From: an uncultured Ulvibacter sp.
Lineage (GTDB): Bacteria; Bacteroidota; Bacteroidia; Flavobacteriales; Flavobacteriaceae
Assembly: GCA_938041335.1 (NCBI GenBank)
Contig: CALIAF010000039.1
Span: forward strand, 1 to 64,000
Length of the DNA: 64,000 nucleotides
Direction: 5' to 3'
In this document: piece after piece, positions 43,007 through 50,586 of the stretch
Layout of the letters: every line of letters begins with the position of its first letter
How positions within the stretch are numbered: the stretch's first letter is position 1
Program-made: the position numbers and the translations under genes
The notes under the pieces: generated by a model
Seen by the model: only the letters and a program-made list of their open reading frames with translations
Database searches by the model: none
What the model was told of the DNA's origin: nothing

Positions 43007-45302
43007 AACGTTGCGAGTTTTTGTTCTAATAGGCGCCTTCTATTTATTAGGGCTGCTATCACTCGCCGCACAATCTTCAGATAAAATTCCGTTAGAAGAT
43101 GCACTACAACTTATAGAAAATACCTATCAGATTAAATTTTCTTATGCAGACGAGGCGATTGGTGGTAAAAGTATTTCCTTACCAGATCTTACCAGTATGA
43201 GCAAGGATGAAATGGTGTATTGGTTGCAGTTTACAACCAACTTAACTTTTGAGGTTCTGTCTGAGCGATACATTTCTATTTATCAAAGCAATAGTACCAT
43301 AACAAACAATATTGAGGCACTTAGTGAAGTACAGATATTTCATTATCTGGCTCCAGGTATCGCAAAAAACATGGATGGAAGTGTTACGGTAAATCCATCA
43401 TCATTGGGAATCTTGCCTGGGCTAATTGAGCCGGATGCCTTGCAAACTATTCAGGCGATACCAGGGATTTCAAGCGCAGAAGAGAAAATATCAAATATTA
43501 ACGTTCGTGGTGGTACTCATGACCAGAATCTTTTTCTATATGAAGGGGTTAAAATGTATCAAACAGGGCACTTTTTTGGTTTGATATCTGGTTTTAATCC
43601 TTATTTAATAGACGAGGTAACCGTTTATAAGAATGTTTCTTCTGCACAGTTTTCAGAGGGTGTTTCATCTGTGATAGATATCAGCTTAAAAGATAATATC
43701 CAGGGGTCAAATCAATCTGGTGCAGGCCTCAATTTTGTAGCTGCAGATGCGTTTTCAAATTTTAAAATTTCAGAAGATACGAGACTTATGGTTTCTGGGA
43801 GAAGGTCCTTAACAGATGTTGCCTTTACGCCTACGTATAGTCAATATAGTAGTAGGATCTTTCAGGATTCTGATTTGTCTAATAATCCAATATACACCAG
43901 TATTGATAGTCAAGAAGATTTCTATTTTTATGATGCTTCTTTAAAAGTAGTACACGATTTTTCTCAGAATGATCAAGTAAGTGCCAATCTACTTTTTATG
44001 AATAATAGTTTAAGTTATTCTGAAGAAGCTGATACTTTGACTTCATCAGAGTCATTAAATAGTGGTCTTGATCAAAGCACATATTTAGCTAGTTTGGGGT
44101 ATGAGAAATCATTAAGCTCAAGATGGAACCTAAAAGCTCAAGTATTTGCAAATAGGTATGCATTAGCCGCTACAAATTTTGACGTAATTAATGAGCAGCG
44201 ATTAATACAAGAGAATAGTGTTACCGAATATGGATTTAAATTAGACTCCAAATACATGGTTTCTAAAACGCTGCAAAGCAAGTATGGATATCATTTTACT
44301 GAAACTGGGGTCGCCGATTTACAGGATGTTAATAGACCAGATTTTAGAAGATTCACGAGAAACATACTTCGTGTACATAGTTTGTATGGCGAATTGCAAT
44401 TTACCTCAAAAGATGAACATAGAAAATTGAAAACGGGTGGTAGAGGGATGTATTATGAAAAATTTGATAATATACGTATAGAACCATTTGTTAATTTAAA
44501 TTGGCAGCTTGATGAGGTGTTTTCTGTAGATATTGCTGCCGAAACTAAAAGTCAGACCACATCGCAAACGATTGATTTGCAAGACGATTTTTTAGGAATA
44601 GAAAAGAGACGATGGACATTAGCCGATGAAGAGGATAATCCTATTGTAAGAGCTAAAAAGTTGTCTATGGGCGTAGGTTTTGGTAAGAAAAAACTAAACA
44701 TTACTATGGAAGGCTATATTAAAAAAGTAGAAGGTATCTCGACACGAGGTCAAGCTTTTCAAGATCAATTTGAATTTGTCAAGGCTGTAGGTGATTATTC
44801 TGTAAAAGGTGTTGATGTATTAGTTCAGAAAAAATGGAAAGGTGTGACTAGTTGGTTTGGGTACTCTTACGCTAGAAACAAGTATGATTTTAAAGATTTG
44901 TTGCCTCCAGTTTTTCCTAACAACCTCGATATTAGCCACACGTTTAATGCGGCATTAACGTACAAAAGAAAAGGCTTACAAGTAGGACTTGGCGCTCATT
45001 ATAACACAGGGAAGCCGTTTACAGCACCATTGCTAACCTCACCAGTGGTAGAGGGCGAGATCGTTTTTGACACCCCTAACTCTTCTAGATTGCCGGCCTA
45101 TTTTAAACTAGATTTCTCTACTACTTATGCTTTTGATATTTCAGAAAAAATAAGAGGCAGTATGGGAATCTCGATATGGAACATTCTAAATCGTGAGAAT
45201 GTGGTGAATACCTATTATGTGTTAATTGACGAAACTCCAACAATAGTGCAAAACAAAGCACTGGCTCTTACTCCTAACCTGAGCTTAAGAGTCTTCTTCT
45301 AA
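42999..45302 (+). CDS. TonB-dependent receptor with N-terminal signalling (STN) domain
   Basis: 767 residues from a GTG overlapping fecR. Signal peptide 1-25 (ends LAAQ), an STN-type domain (about 31-96: DALQLIENTYQIKFSYADEA, VYWLQFTTNLTFEVL), a plug (GTHDQNLFLYEGVKMYQTG to VSSVIDISLKDN) and a 22-strand-type barrel ending in aromatic LRVFF. No TonB-box-preceding carboxypeptidase-like domain is seen, unlike many SusC proteins, and no SusD gene follows. The substrate is unknown; iron chelate or glycan are the usual guesses. Together with the sigma factor and FecR it makes a three-part transenvelope switch. Confidence 0.9.
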   Translation: MNKTLRVFVLIGAFYLLGLLSLAAQSSDKIPLEDALQLIENTYQIKFSYADEAIGGKSISLPDLTSMSKDEMVYWLQFTTNLTFEVLSERYISIYQSNSTITNNIEALSEVQIFHYLAPGIAKNMDGSVTVNPSSLGILPGLIEPDALQTIQAIPGISSAEEKISNINVRGGTHDQNLFLYEGVKMYQTGHFFGLISGFNPYLIDEVTVYKNVSSAQFSEGVSSVIDISLKDNIQGSNQSGAGLNFVAADAFSNFKISEDTRLMVSGRRSLTDVAFTPTYSQYSSRIFQDSDLSNNPIYTSIDSQEDFYFYDASLKVVHDFSQNDQVSANLLFMNNSLSYSEEADTLTSSESLNSGLDQSTYLASLGYEKSLSSRWNLKAQVFANRYALAATNFDVINEQRLIQENSVTEYGFKLDSKYMVSKTLQSKYGYHFTETGVADLQDVNRPDFRRFTRNILRVHSLYGELQFTSKDEHRKLKTGGRGMYYEKFDNIRIEPFVNLNWQLDEVFSVDIAAETKSQTTSQTIDLQDDFLGIEKRRWTLADEEDNPIVRAKKLSMGVGFGKKKLNITMEGYIKKVEGISTRGQAFQDQFEFVKAVGDYSVKGVDVLVQKKWKGVTSWFGYSYARNKYDFKDLLPPVFPNNLDISHTFNAALTYKRKGLQVGLGAHYNTGKPFTAPLLTSPVVEGEIVFDTPNSSRLPAYFKLDFSTTYAFDISEKIRGSMGISIWNILNRENVVNTYYVLIDETPTIVQNKALALTPNLSLRVFF

Positions 45303-45490
45303 CTCAATCTCTTTTGTAGTACGTACTAACATCCCTATTTTTTCTTCGGAAATGTGACGCCTCCATAGCTGTGAAGCGACATAACGACAGGTGAAATCGT
45401 GCTATTTCGGTCAAAACGGCAGTAAAACAAGCTTGGAATTATTCTTGACTAGAACTAAGCAACAAAGACATTAATTCTAAAAAAGATATT
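45303..45490. other. Spacer before hsp20
   Basis: TTTCTTCGGAAATGTG at 45341-45356 repeats the extended form of the CTTCGGAAA motif. No clear terminator for the receptor gene or TAnnTTTG box for hsp20 was found. Confidence 0.4.
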
Positions 45491-45916
45491 ATGAAAACAC
45501 TACAAAACACAAATGCTTGGCTACCTGCAATTTTTGAAGACTTATTAAAAGAGGGCAGAATTGATGCGCATACTGCAAAGAGTGCAACAAATAGAGTAAA
45601 TATTATAGAGAACGAAAATGAGTTTTCACTACATGTTTTAGCGCCAGGTTTTTCAAAGATATCTTTTACTATTGAAGTGGAAAAAGACACTTTAGTAATC
45701 GCTGGACACAATGAAACAGCTGCAACTGCAGAAAAGGAAAGCCTAAAATTTACGCGTAAAGAATTTGCCGTAAAAGACTTTAAACGCAGCTTCACATTAC
45801 CAGAAACGGTAGATGTAGAAGCAATTAAAGCAACTTACAAAAACGGAATTCTTGCAGTAAGCTTACCTAAAATGGAAGAAGTAGCAGCAAAGAAAAAAAT
45901 GGTTGAGATTTCGTAA
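45491..45916 (+). CDS. Small heat-shock protein (Hsp20/alpha-crystallin)
   Basis: 141 residues: a short N-terminal arm (NTNAWLPAIFEDLLKEGRI), the alpha-crystallin domain (VNIIENENEFSLHVLAPGFS, ISFTIEVEKDTLVIAG, then the conserved AxxxNGIL pattern as YKNGILAVSLPK), and a tail. An ATP-independent holdase chaperone forming oligomers. The final IxI motif is unclear (VEIS). Monocistronic with a terminator downstream. Confidence 0.93.
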   Translation: MKTLQNTNAWLPAIFEDLLKEGRIDAHTAKSATNRVNIIENENEFSLHVLAPGFSKISFTIEVEKDTLVIAGHNETAATAEKESLKFTRKEFAVKDFKRSFTLPETVDVEAIKATYKNGILAVSLPKMEEVAAKKKMVEIS

Positions 45917-45950
45917 CACGAAATCTATATTTGGTTGGTTAGTTTAGTGG

Positions 45951-45983
45951 CCGTGCATTAACAATTGATGCACGGTTTTTTTA
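45951..45983 (+). terminator. Terminator of hsp20
   Basis: CCGTGCAT (45951-45958) pairs with ATGCACGG (45968-45975) and is followed by seven T. A smaller hairpin AGATTTCG/CGAAATCT overlaps the hsp20 stop. Confidence 0.9.
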
Positions 45984-45990
45984 TTGGTCG

Positions 45991-46776
45991 TCAATCTATA
46001 TTTATTAAAATATTTTCGATTCGAATGATGTCTTTTCTGCTGGCTAGCTTCATGGTCTTTACAAATAGATGGTCATGATTGATCTCAATTTCTAGACCCT
46101 CTTGATTTTCAAACAATTTAAGCAGTTTGTTTATTTTTAACACATCGTAACCTTTTTCAAAAGTGAAAGACTCATAATCTGTTAAGGTTAAATCATCATC
46201 TTTTCTAAACCTGTCAAATATCTTTTCGGTTGTAGATTTTTCTCTCAGATAATAATGCCCTTTTATATCTGTTATCTTTTTCCAAAACATTAAATGAGAC
46301 TCTTTATAGTCCTCATCATAATAGGTATGTGCGTGCAACTCAGGAGCTGGCAAGATCAGTATGCCGTTGTTAAACGAAAATGGGTTCGAATACGACCAAC
46401 CATCATATCGTTTTAAAATTTTAGTATTTCTGAAAATATCAATTTGTAGTTCCGAAAGTTCCAGACGTTTATAGTCTTTACTTTCTCTAAGGTAATTAAT
46501 GGCAGTTTCGGCTTGTCTTTCATCATCTGTAAGAAGCTTTTCTAAGTCTGCCTAAGGCATTGGTCTATTCTCATTGTCGTGAGCAATCCAATGTCCAGAT
46601 TCTGCCTCAGCTAATGTTATTTTTGCTCCTGTTTCTGGATCATAAATAAATTCATCTTTTAAGCTTTCTTTTAACTTTCGTTCATACTCTTTTCGTTCGG
46701 CTGTTTCTGGTTTGAACATCACGTATAGGAAAAAAATTATCGCTATTCCACCAATAATAAATAAGAAAGTAATCAA
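45991..46776 (-). pseudogene. Membrane protein gene split by one in-frame TAG
   Basis: From a TTG at 46776 the minus strand encodes 74 residues (membrane helix MITFLFIIGGIAIIFFLYVM, then a charged region ending ENRPMP), a TAG at 46554-46552, and then 186 further codons in the same frame with no stop until 45991 (ADLEKLLTDDERQAETAINY onward, ending IENILINID). No ATG opens the second part; its first possible alternative start is the TTG at 46353, well inside. Read through, it would be a 261-residue single-span protein. I recognise no family. A nonsense mutation in one gene is the simplest reading; readthrough or a short truncated product are alternatives. It starts 3 bases after rluF, so it was likely the second gene of that operon. 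Confidence 0.75.
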
Positions 46777-46779
46777 TAG

Positions 46780-47646
46780 TTAGTTTTTAGTAGTGTCTCT
46801 GCCACGTCTTCTTCCTGGATTGTCTAATCTTGATTCTCTTGTTGGAACCTGATTTCTGGGGCGGTTTCTATTGGCATCGCCAGTTTTTCTTTTATGATCT
46901 TGCACATCTACAAAAGAGTCATTTTCACTCTTGGCTACTGCATCTTTTAAGCCTTGTAGTTCTTCTTTGGTTAAATCTCGCCATTCTCCATAAGGGAGCT
47001 CGCCCAATTCTATGTTCATAATGCGTTCGCGTTTTAAGGCTTCTACCTCATAGTCAAGATATTCACACATACGGCGAATTTGCCTGTTGAGTCCTTGCAC
47101 CAGTATTATTCTAAACACAAACCGACTTACTTGCTCTACAAAGCATTTTTTTGTGGTGGTTTCCAGTTCGTCCAGCGGTACCCCATTGCCCATTCTTCTA
47201 ATAAACTCTGAAGTAATGGGTCTGTCTACTTTTACAAAGTATTCTTTCTCGTGACTATTACCAGCACGTAATATTTTGTTTACAATATCACCGTCATTGG
47301 TCATTAATAATAGGCCTTCACTGGGTTTGTCTAGACGACCTACGTGAAAAACACGTTCTTTGTGACCTATAAATTCTACTACATTTCCTTCAACTCTTAA
47401 GTCTGTAGTACACGTAATCCCAACGGGTTTATTAAGTGCGATATAAACAAGGTTATTATTTTCAGTAATTAAATTACCTTCTACATGTATCTCATCATCT
47501 GGCATCGCGCGATCACCTAGTTGAACAGGTTTTCCATTTAAAGTCACTTTTCCCTCTTCAATGAGCTTATCTGCTTGCCTGCGCGAACAGTAGCCACTGT
47601 CGCTTATTGCTTTATTTAGTCTTGTAGAATCTGGGTGATGTGCCAT
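46780..47646 (-). CDS. rluF: 23S rRNA pseudouridine synthase, RluF-type
   Basis: 288 residues of the RsuA family: S4 RNA-binding domain (RLNKAISDSGYCSRRQADKL, EEGKVTLNGKPVQLGD), catalytic Asp in FHVGRLDKPSEGLLLMTNDG, and VFRIILVQGLNRQIRRMCEY. The pattern GHKERVFHVGRLDKPSEG and KKCFVEQV resembles RluF, which modifies U2604 (E. coli numbering), more than RluB or RluE. The last 45 residues are basic and low-complexity (ENDSFVDVQDHKRKTG to GRRRGRDTTKN). Modest uncertainty about the exact uridine. Confidence 0.9.
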   Translation of the reverse strand: MAHHPDSTRLNKAISDSGYCSRRQADKLIEEGKVTLNGKPVQLGDRAMPDDEIHVEGNLITENNNLVYIALNKPVGITCTTDLRVEGNVVEFIGHKERVFHVGRLDKPSEGLLLMTNDGDIVNKILRAGNSHEKEYFVKVDRPITSEFIRRMGNGVPLDELETTTKKCFVEQVSRFVFRIILVQGLNRQIRRMCEYLDYEVEALKRERIMNIELGELPYGEWRDLTKEELQGLKDAVAKSENDSFVDVQDHKRKTGDANRNRPRNQVPTRESRLDNPGRRRGRDTTKN

Positions 47647-47696
47647 GGTGCAAAGATAGTATAATGGTGATGAGATTGTGGAGACGTAAATTTAAT

Positions 47697-48110
47697 TCAT
47701 ATTTCTTCTTTACAAATACGGCCGTCTACTCTCATATAGTTTTCTTCATCAATGGCACAAACAGATTTAAAATAGAAACATTCGCCTTCTATATATTTTT
47801 TCTGAACATAAATACCACCCATATTATTGATCTTTTTAGATACCTCATCTATTTCACCATTTAAATCTTCATTGAATTTTAAGATATAGGTGCAATCGTC
47901 AATCCATGATAATGTTGTGTACAATGTATTGTTATCGTCATAATATTCTTCTTGTACATTATTAGTTCGGCTAATTTCATATTCATACTCAACTCCATCT
48001 AATTCACTTACAATATAAAAAACACCTTCTTTAAAATCTTTGCATTCTAAATTTTGGGAAAACAACGAATGGCAAAATAGTATACTTAAAACGATTAATA
48101 ATTTATTCAT
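47697..48110 (-). CDS. Small secreted protein of unknown function
   Basis: 137 residues with signal peptide 1-18 (ends SLFSQ), an acidic mature part and six Cys, at least four in plausible pairs (ECKDF, DDCTY, GECFYFKSVCA, RICKE). Similar short Cys-containing secreted proteins with TT-L-SWIDDC-x-Y patterns occur in Flavobacteriia. No function recognised. Monocistronic between uvrB and rluF. Confidence 0.7.
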   Translation of the reverse strand: MNKLLIVLSILFCHSLFSQNLECKDFKEGVFYIVSELDGVEYEYEISRTNNVQEEYYDDNNTLYTTLSWIDDCTYILKFNEDLNGEIDEVSKKINNMGGIYVQKKYIEGECFYFKSVCAIDEENYMRVDGRICKEEI

Positions 48111-48175
48111 TTTTATGTTTTAAAATTAAGCACTAGAATTAGGTTATCGATGACTAAGATAAATACTATTATAGC

Positions 48176-50179
48176 TTATGCTTTATCTGCCAGCTCCTTC
48201 TGCCAGCTCTTAATCTTATCCCGCAATTTCGCTGCCATCATAAAGTCAAGTTCCTTCGCCGCTGTTTCCATGGCTTTTCTGGTATCTCGTATTTTCTTTT
48301 CTATTTGTGGCTTGGTCAAATACTCATTTTCTGCAGATTCTGCAGCTAGACTTTCTGCGGTTTCAATAATGTAAGCGTTTTTTTTGCTATTTGATAAAGC
48401 ATTATCAAAAGACTTTTTAATCTGGGTAGGCGTAATGTTATTTGCGGTATTGTAAGCAATTTGCTTTTCACGTTTGTAGTCTGTAGCATCCATAGTGAGT
48501 TGCATACTGCGAGTAATCTTATCTGCATACATAATTGCTCGCCCATTTAGGTTACGAGCGGCACGACCTACCGTTTGTGTAAGCGAACGATGACTTCTTA
48601 AAAAGCCTTCTTTATCTGCATCTAGAATGGCCACAAGGCTTACCTCTGGCAAATCCAGTCCTTCTCTTAATAAGTTCACACCTACCAGCACATCAAAAAC
48701 ACCCATACGCAGATCTTGCATAATCTCTACGCGCTCTAAGGTGTCTACATCACTGTGTATGTACCTCGTTCTCACCTGTACTCTTGTGAGGTATTTAGTG
48801 AGTTCTTCTGCCATACGCTTAGTCAGCGTTGTCACTAGAACACGTTCATCTTTTTCTACGCGTATTTGTATTTCTTCTAATAAGTCATCAATCTGATTCA
48901 AACTGGGTCTAACCTCTATGGGAGGATCTAATAACCCCGTTGGTCTAATAATTTGCTCTACAAATACACCGCCCGTTTTTTCTAGTTCGTAGTCAGCCGG
49001 AGTCGCACTCACAAAGATCACTTGGTTTTGTAGTAGCTCAAACTCTTCTTTCTTTAAAGGTCTATTGTCCATAGCCGCCGGAAGCCTAAATCCGTATTCT
49101 ACTAGGTTCTCTTTTCTAGATCTATCACCACCATACATCGCACCTACTTGCGGGATAGAAACGTGACTTTCATCTACCACCATTAAATAATCTTCCGGAA
49201 AATAATCTAGCAAACAGAAAGGTCGCGTACCTGGCAATCGTTTGTCTAAATAACGAGAATAGTTCTCAATACCACTGCAGTAGCCTAGTTCTCTGATCAT
49301 TTCTAGATCAAAAGTAGTGCGTTCTTCTAGTCGTTTTGCTTCTAGGTGTTTTCCTATTTCTTTAAAGTAATCTACTTGTTTTACAAGGTCTTGCTGTATT
49401 TCCCAGATGGCATCTTTTAAAACATCTGGCGATGTCACAAACATATTTGCAGGATAAATAGTGAGCCGATCGTATTTTTCAATCACCTCATTATTTTCTG
49501 GATTGAAAGCTTCTATTTCTTCAATTTCATCACCAAAAAAGTGAATTCTAAATGCGTGGTCTGCATAACTAGGGAATACATCTAAGGTGTCTCCCTTAAT
49601 TCTGAAACGCCCATGGCTAAACTCAGCCTCCGTCCTTGAATACAAGCTATGTACGAGTTGGTGTAATAATTTTGTTCTCGAAATAACCTGCCCAGCTTCT
49701 AACGAAATCACACTTTTCTTAAACTCTTGAGGATTCCCAATACCATAAATACACGATACAGATGCCACCACAATCACATCTCTACGTCCCGAAAGTAGGG
49801 CAGAAGTCGTGCTCAATCGCATCACTTCTATCTCTTCATTAATAGAAAGGTCTTTCTCTATGTAGGTCCCACTAGAAGGTATAAATGCTTCTGGCTGGTA
49901 GTAATCATAATAAGAAACATAATACTCCACAGCATTTTCTGGAAAGAGATTTTTAAACTCGGTATACAGCTGTGCAGCCAGGGTTTTATTATGTGCAAGG
50001 ACCAAAGTGGGTTTTTGCACTTTTTCTATCACATTGGCCACGGTAAATGTTTTACCACTACCCGTAACTCCTAGAAGGGTTTGGTATTTTTCTTCAGACT
50101 CAATGCCTGTAACGAGTGCTTTTATAGCCTCGGGTTGGTCTCCGGTAGGTGAAAATTCTGAAACAATGTTAAACTTCAT
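48176..50179 (-). CDS. uvrB: Excinuclease ABC subunit B
   Basis: 667 residues; the damage-verifying helicase of nucleotide excision repair. Helicase motif I GVTGSGKTFTVANV (37-50), the beta-hairpin region YYVSYYDYYQPEAFIPSSGT, motif II VVDESHV, motif VI TQTVGRAARN, and the C-terminal UVR motif (METAAKELDFMMAAKLRDKI) are all present. Length is normal. uvrA and uvrC are not in the window. The upstream 400 bases hold repeats rather than a partner gene. Confidence 0.97.
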   Translation of the reverse strand: MKFNIVSEFSPTGDQPEAIKALVTGIESEEKYQTLLGVTGSGKTFTVANVIEKVQKPTLVLAHNKTLAAQLYTEFKNLFPENAVEYYVSYYDYYQPEAFIPSSGTYIEKDLSINEEIEVMRLSTTSALLSGRRDVIVVASVSCIYGIGNPQEFKKSVISLEAGQVISRTKLLHQLVHSLYSRTEAEFSHGRFRIKGDTLDVFPSYADHAFRIHFFGDEIEEIEAFNPENNEVIEKYDRLTIYPANMFVTSPDVLKDAIWEIQQDLVKQVDYFKEIGKHLEAKRLEERTTFDLEMIRELGYCSGIENYSRYLDKRLPGTRPFCLLDYFPEDYLMVVDESHVSIPQVGAMYGGDRSRKENLVEYGFRLPAAMDNRPLKKEEFELLQNQVIFVSATPADYELEKTGGVFVEQIIRPTGLLDPPIEVRPSLNQIDDLLEEIQIRVEKDERVLVTTLTKRMAEELTKYLTRVQVRTRYIHSDVDTLERVEIMQDLRMGVFDVLVGVNLLREGLDLPEVSLVAILDADKEGFLRSHRSLTQTVGRAARNLNGRAIMYADKITRSMQLTMDATDYKREKQIAYNTANNITPTQIKKSFDNALSNSKKNAYIIETAESLAAESAENEYLTKPQIEKKIRDTRKAMETAAKELDFMMAAKLRDKIKSWQKELADKA

Positions 50180-50414
50180 AAACGATTACCAATTAACTTC
50201 TCTAATGTTGCATATAAATTGTTTCTATTTAACTTTCTATTCGTTAAATAATAATTCCGTAACCAATGTTATGCAATGATTTTTTGCTTCTATAAACTTA
50301 AAAATAATTCAATTTATTTATACAAAATTTAAAAAGCAAATAGGTACAACAAAAATAAGGATTATTTCTACGGAAATGTGCTGCATTGACAAGAGCTTAA
50401 CAGAAATGGAAAAA

Positions 50415-50457
50415 GATCGCTTCGCTGTTCGAAGATAGAATATAGACCGCTTCGCTG
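50415..50457 (-). repeat. Repeat CAGCGAAGCGGTC (two copies, 30 bp apart)
   Basis: On the minus strand CAGCGAAGCGRTC occurs twice, separated by TATATTCTATCTTCGAA. The 13-mer GTCTATATTCTAT inside recurs at 11407-11419, and GAAGYGGTC recurs at 18393-18431. Confidence 0.65.
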
Positions 50458-50490
50458 ATAGAAAAAAATACTACTATTCTAAAATCGAGC

Positions 50491-50518
50491 CCCTTGTCAC
50501 ACTGAGCGCTTCGAAGGG
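50491..50518. repeat. Copy of the GTGTGACA/CTTCGAC repeat family
   Basis: CCCTTGTCACACTGAGCGCT followed by TCGAAGGG; the ends CCCTT and AAGGG can pair. It matches one arm of the inverted repeat at 59209-59282. Confidence 0.6.
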
Positions 50519-50586
50519 CAACAATCGCGAAATACTATAAATACAAATAACTATTTTACGTAACGACCCAAGACCCATGACCACTT

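Larger units (their letters stand above)
50180..50586. other. 407-base repeat-bearing spacer
   Basis: No gene seen. Contents: TTTCTACGGAAATGTGCTG (50365-50383), a one-base variant of the extended CTTCGGAAA motif found at 6320; a direct repeat GAYCGCTTCGCTG at 50415 and 50445; and CCCTTGTCACACTGAGCGCT at 50491, part of the GTGTGACA/CTTCGAC repeat family. It separates the uvrB start from the end of the T9SS gene. No housekeeping promoter was recognised for uvrB. Confidence 0.6.
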
